The translations under genes and the position numbers were made by a program. 64,000 bases of DNA from the NCBI RefSeq assembly GCF_009301415.1, contig NZ_CP045072.1:469501-533500 (forward strand), given 5' to 3'. The notes beneath the pieces were generated by a model. It did no database searches. It was not told the origin of the DNA and saw only the letters and a program-made list of their open reading frames with translations. This DNA is from Paracoccus kondratievae (GTDB taxonomy: Bacteria > Pseudomonadota > Alphaproteobacteria > Rhodobacterales > Rhodobacteraceae). Shown here in pieces: positions 51,357 to 61,756 of the stretch (position 1 is its first letter; each line of letters starts with the position of its first letter).

Positions 51357-53636
51357 TTAGCGATAGTGATCGACCGGCGTGCCGGCGATCGCGCTCATAT
51401 TCAAAAGGCCGCGGGTGGTGATCGAGGGCGTGACGATATGGGCGCGGTTGCCCATACCCATCAGGATCGGCCCGACCTCAAGCCCGTTGGCCTTGAGCTT
51501 CAGCGCGTTGCGCACGCCCGATGCCGCATCGGTGCCCGAAAAGACCAGCGTATTTGCCGCCCCTTCCAGGATCGAGCGCGGCAACAGCCGCTCGCGGATT
51601 GATGGATCCAGCGCCGAGTCGACGTGCATTTCACCGTCAAAGATGAAGTCCACGCCGCGCGAGTGCAGGATCTCCATCGCGGCGCGCATCTTGACGCCGG
51701 TTTCGTTGTCGAGGTTGCCGAATTGCGAATGGCTGCACAGCGCGACCTTGGGCGTGACGCCAAAGCGGCGCACGTGGCGGGCGGCACCGATAGCGGCCTC
51801 GGCCACCTGTTCGGGCGTGGGGTTATGATGGACCTGAGTGTCGGCGATAAAGAGCGGCCCGTCCTCAAGGATCATCAGCGACAGCGCGCCATGCGGGCAC
51901 AGCCCGTCCCGGGCGAGCACCTGGCTGACGTAATTCAGGTGCCAGCTATATTGGCCGAAAGTGCCGCAGATCAGGCTGTCAGCCTCGCCCCGGTGCACCA
52001 TGACCGCGCCGATGGCGGTGGTATTGGTGCGCATGATCGCGCGGGCGATGTCGGGGGTGACACCGCGCCGGGCCATCAGATCGTGATAGGTGCCCCAATA
52101 GTCGCGATAACGGGGGTCGTTCTCGGGGTTCACGATCTCAAAGTCGCGGCCGGGGCGGATCGGCAGGCCGGCGCGTTCGGCGCGCATGGCGATCACCTCG
52201 GGACGGCCGATCAGGATCGGGGCGTCGGTGGTTTCCTCCAGCATCGCATTGGCGGCGCGCAGCACCCGTTCATCCTCGCCCTCGGCAAAGACGATGCGGC
52301 GCTTGGCGGTTGCAGCGGCCTCAAAGACCGGGCGCATGATCATCGCCGAGCGGAAGACCGAGCCGTCAAGCTTGCGTTTGTAGACGGCGATATTGTCAAG
52401 CGGACGGGTGGCGACGCCGGTCTCCATCGCCGCCTTGGCGACAGCGGATGAGACCACGCCGATCAGACGTGGGTCAAAGGGTTTCGGGATCAGATAATCC
52501 GCACCAAAGGTCAGCGTTTCGCCCCGATAGGCCATGGCTGCTTCGGCACTGGTGGTGGCGCGGGCAAGCGCGGCGATCCCTTCGATACAGGCAAGCTGCA
52601 TCTCGTCGTTGATCGTGGTCGCGCCGACGTCCAGCGCACCCCGAAAGATAAAGGGAAAGCACAGAACGTTGTTGACCTGGTTGGGATAATCGCTGCGGCC
52701 CGTGGCGATGATCGCATCCGGGGCGACGGCGCGGGCATCCTCGGGCAGGATCTCGGGTGTCGGGTTCGCCAGCGCAAAGATGATTGGACGCTTGGCCATT
52801 TTGGCGACCATTTCAGGTTTCAGGACACCGGGACCGGAAAGGCCAAGGAACAGGTCCGCGCCATCGATCACCTGATCGAGCGTGCGCAGATCGGATTTCT
52901 GCGCATATTCGGCCTTTTGCGGCGTCATTTCCTCGGTCCGGCCCTCATAGACGAGGCCGGCGATATCGCAGAGCCAGACGTTCTCGCGCTTGACGCCCAG
53001 TTTCAGCAGCATGTTCAGGCAGGCAATGCCTGCTGCGCCACCGCCGGTCGAGACGACCTTGATATCCTGAAACCGCTTGCCGGCGATATGCAGCGCATTG
53101 GTCGCCGCCGCGCCGACCACGATGGCGGTGCCGTGCTGGTCGTCGTGAAAGACCGGGATGTTCATCCGCTCGCGGCACAGTTTCTCGACGATAAAACAGT
53201 CGGGGGCCTTGATATCCTCAAGGTTGATGGCGCCGAAGGTCGGTTCAAGCGCGCAGACGATATCGGCCAGCTTTTCGGGGTCCGATTCGTTCACCTCGAT
53301 ATCGAAACAGTCGATATTGGCGAATTTCTTGAACAGGACCGCCTTACCCTCCATCACGGGTTTTGAGGCCAGCGCACCGATATTGCCCAGCCCCAGCACG
53401 GCCGTACCGTTCGAGACAACGGCGACCAGATTGCCGCGCGAGGTATAGCGGGCAGCGGTGGCAGGATCGGCCTTGATTTCTAGGCAGGCTTCCGCCACGC
53501 CGGGCGAATAGGCGCGGCTAAGGTCGCGGCCGTTGGCAAGGGGCTTGGTTGCGCGCACCTCCAGCTTACCTGGGCGCGGAAATTCGTGATAATCCAATGC
53601 CGCCTGCCTGGCGTTGTCCTGCCTGCGTTCTTCCAT
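51357..53636 (-). CDS. maeB: NADP-dependent malic enzyme with phosphotransacetylase-like domain
   Basis: Oxidative decarboxylation of malate to pyruvate. The 759 residues form the large two-domain type: the N-terminal malic enzyme domain (about 1-430) with [48 protein letters not shown] and NAD(P)-binding [14 protein letters not shown]; the C-terminal half (about 440-759) resembles phosphotransacetylase ([26 protein letters not shown]) and is regulatory in characterised homologues. The start at 53636 has a GGAGAGG site; an ATG seven codons upstream lies over that site. A LacI-type operator is 26 bases upstream, as for lpdA. Confidence 0.96.
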   Translation of the reverse strand: MEERRQDNARQAALDYHEFPRPGKLEVRATKPLANGRDLSRAYSPGVAEACLEIKADPATAARYTSRGNLVAVVSNGTAVLGLGNIGALASKPVMEGKAVLFKKFANIDCFDIEVNESDPEKLADIVCALEPTFGAINLEDIKAPDCFIVEKLCRERMNIPVFHDDQHGTAIVVGAAATNALHIAGKRFQDIKVVSTGGGAAGIACLNMLLKLGVKRENVWLCDIAGLVYEGRTEEMTPQKAEYAQKSDLRTLDQVIDGADLFLGLSGPGVLKPEMVAKMAKRPIIFALANPTPEILPEDARAVAPDAIIATGRSDYPNQVNNVLCFPFIFRGALDVGATTINDEMQLACIEGIAALARATTSAEAAMAYRGETLTFGADYLIPKPFDPRLIGVVSSAVAKAAMETGVATRPLDNIAVYKRKLDGSVFRSAMIMRPVFEAAATAKRRIVFAEGEDERVLRAANAMLEETTDAPILIGRPEVIAMRAERAGLPIRPGRDFEIVNPENDPRYRDYWGTYHDLMARRGVTPDIARAIMRTNTTAIGAVMVHRGEADSLICGTFGQYSWHLNYVSQVLARDGLCPHGALSLMILEDGPLFIADTQVHHNPTPEQVAEAAIGAARHVRRFGVTPKVALCSHSQFGNLDNETGVKMRAAMEILHSRGVDFIFDGEMHVDSALDPSIRERLLPRSILEGAANTLVFSGTDAASGVRNALKLKANGLEVGPILMGMGNRAHIVTPSITTRGLLNMSAIAGTPVDHYR

Positions 53637-53661
53637 GGCCAGACCCTCTCCTCTCAAGATG

Positions 53662-53675
53662 GTTCAGCGTTAAAC
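53662..53675. promoter_or_regulatory. LacI-type operator candidate upstream of maeB
   Basis: GTTCAGCGTTAAAC, identical to the site at 9518-9531 before lpdA and at the same 26-base offset from the start codon. Flanks are also similar (AAGAT before, ATTT after). The match supports both the operator call and the maeB start. Confidence 0.58.
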
Positions 53676-53795
53676 TATTTCTTCGCCGGGGAACAGGGGG
53701 CATTGCGAGCCGGGGGCGGGACTGCGCCGCTCTTGCATCGTGGGGGGCGGGCGCGCAAACTCATTATCCGGGAAAAGGGCAGGGAAAGGTGGACC

Positions 53796-54191
53796 ATGGC
53801 GCTTTTGGATGCGGCTCGTGATGTGCGCGAAAGGGCCTATGCGCCCTATTCCAATTTCAAGGTCGGCGCGGCGGTTCGCGGTGCCTCGGGCAGGGTCTAT
53901 GCCGGCTGTAATGTTGAGAATGTCGCTTACCCCGAGGGCACCTGCGCCGAGGCCGGGGCTATCGCTGCGATGATCGCAGCGGGCGAGACCGAGATTGTCG
54001 AGGTTGCGGTTATCGCCGACTCGCAGGGGCCGGTGCCGCCTTGTGGCGGCTGCCGACAGAAGCTTGCCGAATTCGGGCGTCCCGAAACCCCGGTGCTGCT
54101 GGCGACCATCCGAGGGACCGAGCTTGCCACCACGATCGGCGAGCTGCTGCCCGGTCGCTTTGGTATCAGTCATATGTCGGGTACGGAATGA
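53796..54191 (+). CDS. cdd: Cytidine deaminase
   Basis: Zinc enzyme deaminating cytidine and deoxycytidine. The 131 residues have YAPYSNFKVGAAVRG, GCNVENVAYPEGTCAEAGAI with the catalytic C-A-E, and PPCGGCRQKLAEF with the zinc cysteines. GGGAAAGGT precedes the ATG at 53796; an in-frame extension upstream into the maeB promoter region is not supported. First gene of the salvage operon; the stop overlaps deoA by four bases. Confidence 0.97.
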   Translation: MALLDAARDVRERAYAPYSNFKVGAAVRGASGRVYAGCNVENVAYPEGTCAEAGAIAAMIAAGETEIVEVAVIADSQGPVPPCGGCRQKLAEFGRPETPVLLATIRGTELATTIGELLPGRFGISHMSGTE

Positions 54192-55480
54192 CCCCCGAGG
54201 CCTCGCGCCATGATCCGCGTCCGGTGATTGCTGCCGTCCGCGATGGGCATGGGCTGGATGCGGCGGGTGCGGGGCTGATCGCGCGCGGGCTGGCCGATGG
54301 CTCGGTCAGTGACGCCCAGGCGGCCGCGTTTGCCATGGCGGTGCTGCTGCGCGGGCTGGATAAGGGCGGTCGCGTGGCGCTGACCCGGGCGATGCGTGAT
54401 TCCGGTCATGTCATGCGATGGGATCTGCCGGGGCCGGTGGTGGACAAGCATTCGACCGGAGGGATTGGCGATACGGTCAGCCTGATCCTTGCCCCTTTGG
54501 TTGCCAGCTGCGGGGGCTATGTGCCGATGATCTCGGGGCGCGGGCTTGGCCATACCGGCGGCACGCTGGATAAGCTTGAGGCCATACCGGGTTTCCGCAC
54601 CGCGCTGTCTGAGAAAGAGTTTCGCCGCGTCACCGCCGGGGCCGGCTGCGCAATTGTTGCCGCGGGGCCTGAACTTGCCCCCGCCGATGCGCGGCTTTAC
54701 GCGATCCGCGATGAAAGCGCGACGGTCGGTTCGGTGGATCTGATCACCGCGTCGATCCTGTCAAAGAAACTGGCGGCGGGGCTTGATGCGCTGATCTTGG
54801 ATGTCAAACAGGGCAGTGGTGCCTTTCTGCGCAACCCCGAGGCGGCGCAGGACCTGGCGCGTGCGCTGGTCGATACGGCCAAGGGCGCAGGTTGCCGCGC
54901 CCGCGCCTATGTCACCGACATGGATCAGCCGCTGGCCCGCGCCGCCGGCAATGCGTTGGAACTGCGCGAGGCGATCGTAGCCCTGACCGGTGGGCAAGGT
55001 GCGTTGCGGGATCTGTCGCTGGCGCTGTCCTCGGCCTGCCTTGATCTGGCAGGGCTATCCGATGGCACATTGCAGGCGCTGGAAAGTGGCGCTGCGGCTG
55101 AACGTTTCGCCCGCATGGTTGCCGCGCAGGGTGGCCCGACCGACCTGCTGGAACATCCCGACCGCTATCTGCCACCTGCGCCGGTGGTGCGTGCCGTGCC
55201 CGGTCGCGGTCGGGTTGCCGCCATAGATACCGAGGCGCTTGGCCATGCCGTTGTCGCTTTGGGCGGCGGGCGGCTGCGTGCCGGTGACCGGATTGACCCG
55301 CGGGTAGGGCTTGCAGAACTGCTCCGCATCGGCGAGATGGCGGATGAGGGGCGCCCGCTGGCGCTGGTCCATGCCGCAACAGAGGCGGCGGCCGAGGCGG
55401 CGGTTGCCTCAGTCGCGGCTGCCTATCTGCTGGGCGATGGGCCGGAACCGGGTCCCCTGATCCGCAGCGAGGTGACATGA
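54188..55480 (+). CDS. deoA: Thymidine phosphorylase
   Basis: Phosphorolysis of thymidine to thymine and deoxyribose-1-phosphate. The 430 residues show the family signature [62 protein letters not shown] and [15 protein letters not shown] longer frame upstream runs over cdd, but the ATG overlapping the cdd stop (ATGA) matches the conserved start region. Its product feeds DeoB. Confidence 0.97.
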   Translation: MTPEASRHDPRPVIAAVRDGHGLDAAGAGLIARGLADGSVSDAQAAAFAMAVLLRGLDKGGRVALTRAMRDSGHVMRWDLPGPVVDKHSTGGIGDTVSLILAPLVASCGGYVPMISGRGLGHTGGTLDKLEAIPGFRTALSEKEFRRVTAGAGCAIVAAGPELAPADARLYAIRDESATVGSVDLITASILSKKLAAGLDALILDVKQGSGAFLRNPEAAQDLARALVDTAKGAGCRARAYVTDMDQPLARAAGNALELREAIVALTGGQGALRDLSLALSSACLDLAGLSDGTLQALESGAAAERFARMVAAQGGPTDLLEHPDRYLPPAPVVRAVPGRGRVAAIDTEALGHAVVALGGGRLRAGDRIDPRVGLAELLRIGEMADEGRPLALVHAATEAAAEAAVASVAAAYLLGDGPEPGPLIRSEVT

Positions 55481-56661
55481 CCGACAGACGCGCTGTCCTG
55501 ATCGTGATGGATTCGGTGGGCATCGGCGGTGCCCCGGATGCGGCTGCCTATTTCAATGACGGGCTGCCCGATACCGGCGCGAATACGCTGGCCCATATCG
55601 CCCAGACGCGGCCGCTGCATCTGCCTCATCTGGACGCGCTGGGGCTTGGTGCCGCGATCCGCCTGGCAAGCGGGGCCGAGGCCCCCGGTCTTGACGCGGT
55701 CCCGCAGGGGCTTTGGGGGGCCGCAACCGAGGTTTCGCGCGGCAAGGACACCCCCTCGGGTCATTGGGAGATTGCGGGCGTTCCCGTGCCTTGGGACTGG
55801 CACTATTTCCCGGATACCCACCCGTCCTTTCCAGCCGATCTGACCGCGAATATCGCCCGTGCCGCCGGCACCGATGGCATTCTTGGCAACGAACACGCCT
55901 CGGGGACCGAGATCATCGCCCGCCTTGGCGCCGAGCATCTGCGCACAGGCCGGCCAATCTGCTATACCTCGGCCGATAGTGTGTTGCAGATCGCTGCGCA
56001 TGAAGAGCACTTTGGCCTCGACCGACTTTATCGGCTCTGCGAAGCGGTGGCGGCCATGGTCCATCCGATGCGCGTCGGGCGGGTCATCGCCCGGCCGTTT
56101 CTTGGGGCTGAGGGCAGTTTTACCCGCACTCCGAACCGCCGCGATTATGCCATCGCTCCGCCGGCGCCGACACTGCTTGACCTCGCGCACGAGGCCGGTC
56201 GCATTACCCATGCCATCGGCAAGATCGGCGATATCTTCTCGCATCGCGGCATCTCGCATCTGCACAAGGGGCGCTCGGACGCCGACCTTGCCGATCATCT
56301 GCTGCGGCTTGCTGATGAGGCCGCGCCGGGCAGCCTGATCTTTGCCAATTTCGTCGAGTTTGACAGCCTTTATGGCCACCGTCGCGATGTCGAGGGCTAT
56401 GCAGAGGCGCTGGAATGGTTTGATGGCGTTGCCGGGGCGCTGATGGCCCGGCTGCGTCCGGGGGATCTGGCGATTTTTACTGCCGACCACGGCAATGACC
56501 CGACCTGGCACGGCACCGACCACACCCGCGAGCGTGTGCCGGTCTTGGGCTGGGGCTATGGTGCGCGCGCGATCGGGCAGGTGGGTTTTGCCGATATTGC
56601 CGCCTCGGTTGCCGCCCATCTCGGCCTGCCGCCCGCCGGTCCGGGGAGATCGTTTCTATGA
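55477..56661 (+). CDS. deoB: Phosphopentomutase
   Basis: Mn-dependent alkaline-phosphatase-fold mutase converting (deoxy)ribose-1-phosphate to the 5-phosphate. The 394 residues contain [16 protein letters not shown] (metal Asp), [14 protein letters not shown] with the phospho-acceptor Thr, [14 protein letters not shown], and [18 protein letters not shown] metal ligands. It overlaps deoA and add by four bases each. Confidence 0.98.
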   Translation: MTDRRAVLIVMDSVGIGGAPDAAAYFNDGLPDTGANTLAHIAQTRPLHLPHLDALGLGAAIRLASGAEAPGLDAVPQGLWGAATEVSRGKDTPSGHWEIAGVPVPWDWHYFPDTHPSFPADLTANIARAAGTDGILGNEHASGTEIIARLGAEHLRTGRPICYTSADSVLQIAAHEEHFGLDRLYRLCEAVAAMVHPMRVGRVIARPFLGAEGSFTRTPNRRDYAIAPPAPTLLDLAHEAGRITHAIGKIGDIFSHRGISHLHKGRSDADLADHLLRLADEAAPGSLIFANFVEFDSLYGHRRDVEGYAEALEWFDGVAGALMARLRPGDLAIFTADHGNDPTWHGTDHTRERVPVLGWGYGARAIGQVGFADIAASVAAHLGLPPAGPGRSFL

Positions 56662-57626
56662 AATCGCTGAAAAAGGTCGAACTGCATCTGCATCTGGAAG
56701 GCGCGGCACCTCCAGCCTTTATCCGCGCGCTAGCCGCTGAAAAACATCAGGATATCGGTCACATCTTTGATGAGCGGGGTGCCTATTCCTATAACGGATT
56801 CAATGAGTTTCTTCGTGTATATGAGGCTGCGACCTCGGTTTTGACTGCGCCGCGCGACTATGCCCGGCTCGTGACCGAAGTGCTTGGCAATTGCGCCGAA
56901 GAGGGCGCGATCTATGCCGAAGTTTTCGTCTCGCCCGAGTTCTGCGGTGGGGCGGATCTGACGGCATGGCGCGACTACCTCGCCGCCATGGAAGAGGCAG
57001 CCGCCGAGGCGGAGCGCAGCGGCATCACCAGTCGCGCCATCCTGACCTGCATCCGCCATTTCGGCCCCGAGCGCGCCAGGAAAACCGCGATCTGCGCGGC
57101 CGAGACTTCGGGTAGCTGGGTCACAGGATTTGGCATCGGCGGGGCCGAGAGCGCGGGTGAGCTAAGCGACTTCGCCTGGGCCTTCGATTGCGCGCGCGAG
57201 GCGGGGCTGGGCCTGACCGCACATGCTGGCGAATGGCGGGGACCCGGGTCCGTCCGCGACGCGCTTGCCCTTGGTGTCACCCGCATTGGCCATGGTATCC
57301 GCGCCATTGAGGATGCCGCGCTGCTTAGCGATATTGCCGCGCGCGGTGTGACGCTGGAGGTCTGCCCCGGCTCGAATATTGCGCTGGGGATAGTGCCCGG
57401 CTGGCCCGCCCATCCTATCGCGCGGCTGGCCGATGCTGGCGTGCGCGTCACCGTCTCGACCGACGATCCGCCCTTTTTCCATACCACATTGTCGCAGGAA
57501 TATCAGCGGCTTGCCGATGCTTTCGGTTGGGCCGAGGCCGAGTTTGGCCAGATGAACCTTTGGGCCGTCGAGGCGGCCTTCTGTGACGAGACCACCCGAA
57601 CCCGCCTGCGAAAGGACCTCACATGA
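56658..57626 (+). CDS. add: Adenosine deaminase
   Basis: Zinc enzyme deaminating adenosine and deoxyadenosine to inosine. Of 322 residues: [14 protein letters not shown] (zinc His pair), [16 protein letters not shown] (third His and catalytic Glu nearby), [22 protein letters not shown] and [11 protein letters not shown] with the catalytic Asp pair. It starts within the deoB stop and overlaps upp by four bases. Adenine-specific relatives exist, so preference for adenosine is inferred mainly from the salvage-operon context. Confidence 0.9.
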   Translation: MKSLKKVELHLHLEGAAPPAFIRALAAEKHQDIGHIFDERGAYSYNGFNEFLRVYEAATSVLTAPRDYARLVTEVLGNCAEEGAIYAEVFVSPEFCGGADLTAWRDYLAAMEEAAAEAERSGITSRAILTCIRHFGPERARKTAICAAETSGSWVTGFGIGGAESAGELSDFAWAFDCAREAGLGLTAHAGEWRGPGSVRDALALGVTRIGHGIRAIEDAALLSDIAARGVTLEVCPGSNIALGIVPGWPAHPIARLADAGVRVTVSTDDPPFFHTTLSQEYQRLADAFGWAEAEFGQMNLWAVEAAFCDETTRTRLRKDLT

Positions 57627-58258
57627 CCCAAGCGCATCTGACCATCGTCGATCACCCGCTGGTGCAGCACAAGCTGACGCTTATGCGGGACAAAGGCACC
57701 TCGACAGCCGGTTTCCGCCGTCTTCTGCGCGAAATCAGCCTGTTGCTCGCCTATGAGATCACGCGTGAGCTTGAGATGACCACGGTGCGCATCCAGACCC
57801 CGCTGTGCGAGATGGAGGCCCCGACGCTTGAGGGCAAAAAGCTGGCGCTGATTTCGATCCTGCGGGCCGGGAACGGGCTGCTTGACGGTATCCTTGAGCT
57901 GATCCCGGCCGCCCGCGTCGGTTTCATCGGGCTTTACCGCGATCCCGAGACGCTGCAACCGGTGCAATACTATTCGAAAATCCCGAATGAACTGGACGCA
58001 CGTATGACCATCGTGGTCGATCCGATGCTGGCCACCGGCAACTCATCGGTTGCGGCTATTGATCTGCTTAAGGCGGCGGGTGCGCGTAACCTGCGCTTTC
58101 TGTGCCTGCTTGCCTCTCCCGAAGGGGTCGCACGGATGCGCGAGGCCCATCCCGACGTGCCGATTGTGACGGCAGCCCTTGATGAGCGGCTGGATGATCA
58201 CGGTTATATCGTCCCGGGTCTGGGGGATGCCGGAGACCGGATGTTCGGCACGAAATAA
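57623..58258 (+). CDS. upp: Uracil phosphoribosyltransferase
   Basis: Salvages uracil to UMP using PRPP. The 211 residues have [33 protein letters not shown], the PRPP loop [16 protein letters not shown] and the uracil-binding C-terminal [17 protein letters not shown]. It is the last gene of the cdd-deoA-deoB-add-upp operon, in which each gene overlaps the next by four bases; together these genes recover bases and pentose phosphate from nucleosides. Confidence 0.98.
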   Translation: MTQAHLTIVDHPLVQHKLTLMRDKGTSTAGFRRLLREISLLLAYEITRELEMTTVRIQTPLCEMEAPTLEGKKLALISILRAGNGLLDGILELIPAARVGFIGLYRDPETLQPVQYYSKIPNELDARMTIVVDPMLATGNSSVAAIDLLKAAGARNLRFLCLLASPEGVARMREAHPDVPIVTAALDERLDDHGYIVPGLGDAGDRMFGTK

Positions 58259-58326
58259 ATCCGGATTAACGGGTTCTTCAGGGGTTCTGGCCTATTCCCG
58301 GATCGGATGAACGATTCGGGGATGGG

Positions 58327-59373
58327 ATGATGCGGGTGATCCTGTGGCTCTTGCTGGTGCTGTTGCCGGGGCTGGCGTGGGCACGGGCCCTTTATCCGGC
58401 GGAAGAGCCGCCGCCGGGCTTCCCGGCCCAGCAATATATCGACAGCCGGGGCTGCGTCTTTGTCCACGCCGAAACAGGCGGATGGCAGGCGCGTCTTGCG
58501 CGCGACGGCTCGCCGATCTGCGGCTATCCCCCGACGCTTTCTGCCCGGGGGCTGGACGGCGCGCCCAGGTTGCGGGCGCTTGATCCGAATGCCGGCCGCA
58601 GCCGCGCGGAGCTGGTGGCAGAGGCGCTGACCCGGCAGGTCATTCCCAATCTGCAACCCGGTGAGCTGGCCGGCGACCCAAGGCCGCTTGAGCCGTTGCC
58701 CGACCGTGGACCTGAGCCTGCCTCATCTGTCCCGGTCGATGCACTGCGTGCTGCGTTGGTGGCGGCTCCGGGTGTGCGTCAAAGCATGGCCGGCGCTCTG
58801 CGCCCGAACCTCAGACTGTGCGAGTTGCTGGGCTATGATGGCAAACCGGGCGAGGCGCAGCTTGACGACCCTACCCGTGGCTATTGCCCCGGCCTGTCCG
58901 AAGTGGAGCTGTCGCGGCTCAGCTTGACCCGCCCAATTGGCAGCGGTGCGCAAACGGCTTCTGCCGCCAGCAGCCCCAAATCCGACGCCTCGCCTCCGCA
59001 GGTTGCGCGGGTCGGGCACGGCCCCAAGGTTTCCGGGGCGAGGCCAACCGCCAGAAGCCCGTTGCCTGCGGCCAAGACACCCGTGCGGCCGTCCAGGATT
59101 CAAGCGACCCCGCCGCCGATGTCGCCCAAGGTTGGTCTGATCCCCGCAGGTGCGCGTTATGTGCAGGTCGGTACCTTTGCCCGGCCCGAAAATGCCGAAC
59201 GTGCGATCAGACGTGTTGCCGGAATGGGTTATCCGGTCCTGCGCGGCAGGGATCAAATGGGCAGGCGCGAGGTCGAATACCTGATCGCTGGTCCTTTTCC
59301 TGATCGCGAAGGTATCGTCCGTGCGCTTGACCGGATTCGCAAGGCAGGGTTCCGCGATGCCTTCCCGCGCTGA
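58327..59373 (+). CDS. SPOR domain-containing exported protein
   Basis: A 348-residue protein with an N-terminal signal peptide (about 1-20), a first domain with two cysteine pairs' worth of single cysteines (SRGCVFVHAE, SPICGYPP, LRLCELLG, RGYCPGL), a Pro/Ala/Ser-rich linker (about 215-265), and a C-terminal SPOR domain (about 273-348: GARYVQVGTFARPENAERAIRRV through LDRIRKAGFRDAF). SPOR domains bind denuded peptidoglycan at division sites, so a periplasmic cell-wall role is likely. Two adjacent ATG codons (58327 and 58330) are possible starts. It follows upp by 68 bases and converges on the next gene. Confidence 0.85.
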   Translation: MMRVILWLLLVLLPGLAWARALYPAEEPPPGFPAQQYIDSRGCVFVHAETGGWQARLARDGSPICGYPPTLSARGLDGAPRLRALDPNAGRSRAELVAEALTRQVIPNLQPGELAGDPRPLEPLPDRGPEPASSVPVDALRAALVAAPGVRQSMAGALRPNLRLCELLGYDGKPGEAQLDDPTRGYCPGLSEVELSRLSLTRPIGSGAQTASAASSPKSDASPPQVARVGHGPKVSGARPTARSPLPAAKTPVRPSRIQATPPPMSPKVGLIPAGARYVQVGTFARPENAERAIRRVAGMGYPVLRGRDQMGRREVEYLIAGPFPDREGIVRALDRIRKAGFRDAFPR

Positions 59374-59473
59374 TAGGGTGGTGGGTAGGCGAAATACCAT
59401 CACGCAATCAAGGCGTGGCCTGGGCCACCATCAGGTTCGCAGTGTCACCAGCCTGTTTCCTGTTGCGCAACGG

Positions 59474-60493
59474 CTACTGATCGCAGATTTCCTGCAGTGC
59501 GATCCATTCCCGGTCGCTCAGAACCGGGCGGGGCTCGGCGGTGCGGAAGGGGTCGGCCTCGATCAGGCCGAGAACTGCTTCGCCGGTTGGATCCAACGAG
59601 CGGGCATAGGGTTCGCTCGAAATTCCGGCACGGGTGAAATAGGCCAGCAGTGGCTCATCTTCGGGGCGCGGAACGGGGTCGGCCAACAGCTTTTCACCAT
59701 AGCCCGCCAGGGATTTTGCCGACAGATTGCCAGCAGTCAGCAGATGAAAGGTTGCGCGGGGCCCGGCATAGCGCAGGGCTGCCAGCATCGGGTCGTTCTG
59801 CACCGCCATCGCCTGGGCCGCAAGAATATGACCGGCCGCGACCTCGGGGGTAACCTGATCTTCGATCAGATCTTCGCCGATGACGATGATCTCTCCGGGC
59901 AGACGGATCACGCCCTTCAGGGTCGTCGGCAGTACGACGATCTGCGCATCCGGCCCGATCAGCCGCATGGCCAGTTTTTGGCGCACCATATCGCCCGCCG
60001 GGCGCGAACAGGCGCTGCCGGTGGTCTTGGCGATCTCGGCCAGCACCATACGTCCGATCTCGGCCCGCTGCGCAGGCGGGGCGATGTCCGCGGCGTGGCG
60101 CACCAGCGCCGGCGGCACCCAAAAGGCCGCGAGCAGCGCCATGATCGCAGCCGCCCCCAGCATCAGCCCGCCACGCAGACGGCCGGGGTGGGGCTTGTTT
60201 GCCTCGATCACATGATGGACCTTGGAGATAGCCGAGATCATCAGCTCGTCGTCGATCTCAAGCTCTTCATAGGGTTCGGCCCCGCCCGGCCCATAACACG
60301 CGGGCAGCTTGCCGGGGTTAAGCCGGGTGACGGCAGGCAGCGACCAATGCGCAAGCGGCATTTCAGAGCGCGGATCGGACAGGATCAGCGTGGCGTCGCC
60401 GAAAGACACGATCACATCCCGCGCCTGCGAGCGGGGCGTCTCACGCCAGAGTCCTGCGGCTTCCAGCCGCTGATATTGGTTCAGCGCCGTCAT
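59474..60493 (-). CDS. Membrane protein resembling M48 peptidases but lacking HExxH
   Basis: A 339-residue protein. The N-terminal soluble part (about 1-100) resembles the domain preceding M48 peptidases in proteobacteria (QYQRLEAAGLWRE, then a strand-rich segment); one hydrophobic helix follows at about 112-132. The C-terminal part follows the M48 layout: a RLPGEIIVIGEDLIE stretch, like the usual ALPGG-type strand, then TPEVAAGHILAAQ where the zinc helix should read xxAHExxH. The His-Glu pair is replaced by Ala-Ala, so proteolysis is not expected. The M48 link is my inference from pattern and needs a profile search. The start at 60493 excludes a short unsupported extension. Confidence 0.6.
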   Translation of the reverse strand: MTALNQYQRLEAAGLWRETPRSQARDVIVSFGDATLILSDPRSEMPLAHWSLPAVTRLNPGKLPACYGPGGAEPYEELEIDDELMISAISKVHHVIEANKPHPGRLRGGLMLGAAAIMALLAAFWVPPALVRHAADIAPPAQRAEIGRMVLAEIAKTTGSACSRPAGDMVRQKLAMRLIGPDAQIVVLPTTLKGVIRLPGEIIVIGEDLIEDQVTPEVAAGHILAAQAMAVQNDPMLAALRYAGPRATFHLLTAGNLSAKSLAGYGEKLLADPVPRPEDEPLLAYFTRAGISSEPYARSLDPTGEAVLGLIEADPFRTAEPRPVLSDREWIALQEICDQ

Positions 60494-60632
60494 TTCCGCG
60501 CCATCGGCTCCTGCTGTCCTGTCCCGACCATAAGCCAAGCCGGGTGCCGGTCAACTCTGCCCGCCATCACGATATTTCGCGCTGCCGGGGCGCTGGAAGA
60601 CGGCCGGCGCGGCAGGGATAACCGCAATATTG

Positions 60633-60773
60633 CGCCCCTGTTCGCACGACCCGGCATCCGCTCGCAAGAGCCCTTGCCGCGCGAAGCCCACCTCAGCGGC
60701 AAGGGATTGCTTGGCAAGGGAAAAATGGTCCCATATCGGCCCTGCTGCAGCAGGGTGCGGGCGAACAGGGGCG
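60633..60773 (-). other. Nested inverted-repeat structure downstream of rpoH (candidate structured RNA)
   Basis: A 13-base perfect inverted repeat (CGCCCCTGTTCGC at 60633-60645 and its complement at 60761-60773) encloses two further hairpins: 60671-60680 with 60696-60705 (ten perfect pairs) and the 16-base palindrome at 60740-60755. Read on the rpoH strand, starting 12 bases after its stop, this would fold as a multi-branched RNA of about 141 bases. A MITE-like element is the alternative (GCAAT occurs just outside each end). It fills most of the 291-base gap 60494-60784, in which I see no gene. Confidence 0.5.
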
Positions 60774-60784
60774 GCAATCCCGGA

Positions 60785-61690
60785 TCAGACCGTTTCGGGC
60801 ACCGTCATGCCACGTTCGCGTGCCAGTTCGCGGATGCGCTTTTGCAGCTTTTCAAAGGCTCGGACCTCGATCTGGCGGATACGCTCGCGCGAGACATCGT
60901 AGCGAGTGGACAGATCCTCAAGCGTCATCGGATCGTCGCGCAGGCGCCGCTCGATAAGGATGTCTTTTTCGCGGTCGTTCAGCACGTCCATGGCCGCGAC
61001 AAGGATCTCGCGACGCGCCGAAAGCTCATCCGCCTCGGCGAAGGCTTCGGCCTGATCTGCATCCTCATCTTCAAGCCAGTCCTGCCACTGAGCAGTAGAA
61101 TCGCCGTCACCCGACCCGACCGTAGCGTTCAGCGACGCATCGCTGCCCGACATGCGGCGGTTCATGTCGATGACGTCCTGCTCGGTCACGTTCAGATCAT
61201 GCGCGATCTGGGCGACGTTTTCGGGGCGCAGATCGCCCTCTTCCAACGCGCCAAGCCGGGATTTGGCTTTGCGCAGGTTGAAAAACAGCTTCTTTTGCGC
61301 CGAGGTGGTGCCCATTTTGACCAGCGACCACGAGCGCAGGATGTATTCCTGAATCGAGGCGCGGATCCACCACATCGCATAGGTTGCCAGACGGAAACCC
61401 TTTTCAGGGTCGAACCGCTTGACCGCCTGCATCAGCCCGACGTTCGCCTCGGATATGACCTCGGCCTGCGGCAGGCCATAACCGCGATAGCCCATGGCGA
61501 TCTTGGCGGCGAGGCGCAGGTGGCTGGTCACCAGCTTTTGCGCCGCCTCGGCGTCCTGATGATCGACCCATGCCTTGGCGAGCATGTATTCTTCGTCCGG
61601 ATGCAGAAGCGGAAACTTGCGGATCTCCTGCAAGTAGCGGTTCAGGCCCTGTTCAGGGCTGGGTGCCGGAAGGTTCTGATAGTTCGCCAT
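60785..61690 (-). CDS. rpoH: RNA polymerase sigma-32 factor (heat shock)
   Basis: Directs RNA polymerase to heat-shock and related promoters. The 301 residues from [19 protein letters not shown] lack region 1.1 and have region 2 ([40 protein letters not shown]), the RpoH box ([20 protein letters not shown]) and region 4 ([20 protein letters not shown]). The AGGGA site follows a GC hairpin in the short leader. Rhodobacterales often carry two RpoH proteins; sequence feel is closer to the main RpoH (RpoHI), but this is not certain. Confidence 0.95.
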   Translation of the reverse strand: MANYQNLPAPSPEQGLNRYLQEIRKFPLLHPDEEYMLAKAWVDHQDAEAAQKLVTSHLRLAAKIAMGYRGYGLPQAEVISEANVGLMQAVKRFDPEKGFRLATYAMWWIRASIQEYILRSWSLVKMGTTSAQKKLFFNLRKAKSRLGALEEGDLRPENVAQIAHDLNVTEQDVIDMNRRMSGSDASLNATVGSGDGDSTAQWQDWLEDEDADQAEAFAEADELSARREILVAAMDVLNDREKDILIERRLRDDPMTLEDLSTRYDVSRERIRQIEVRAFEKLQKRIRELARERGMTVPETV

Positions 61691-61705
61691 CTGAGAATTC
61701 CCTGT

Positions 61706-61721
61706 CCCGCCCACCGGCGGG
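61706..61721 (-). promoter_or_regulatory. Hairpin in the rpoH leader
   Basis: CCCGCC (61706-61711) / GGCGGG (61716-61721) with a four-base loop, ending 15 bases before the rpoH ATG on the minus strand and just upstream of its AGGGA site. It could influence ribosome access or mRNA stability. Confidence 0.35.
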
Positions 61722-61756
61722 TAATTGTGAACGCTATCAGCGCGGGCCGGGTTCCA

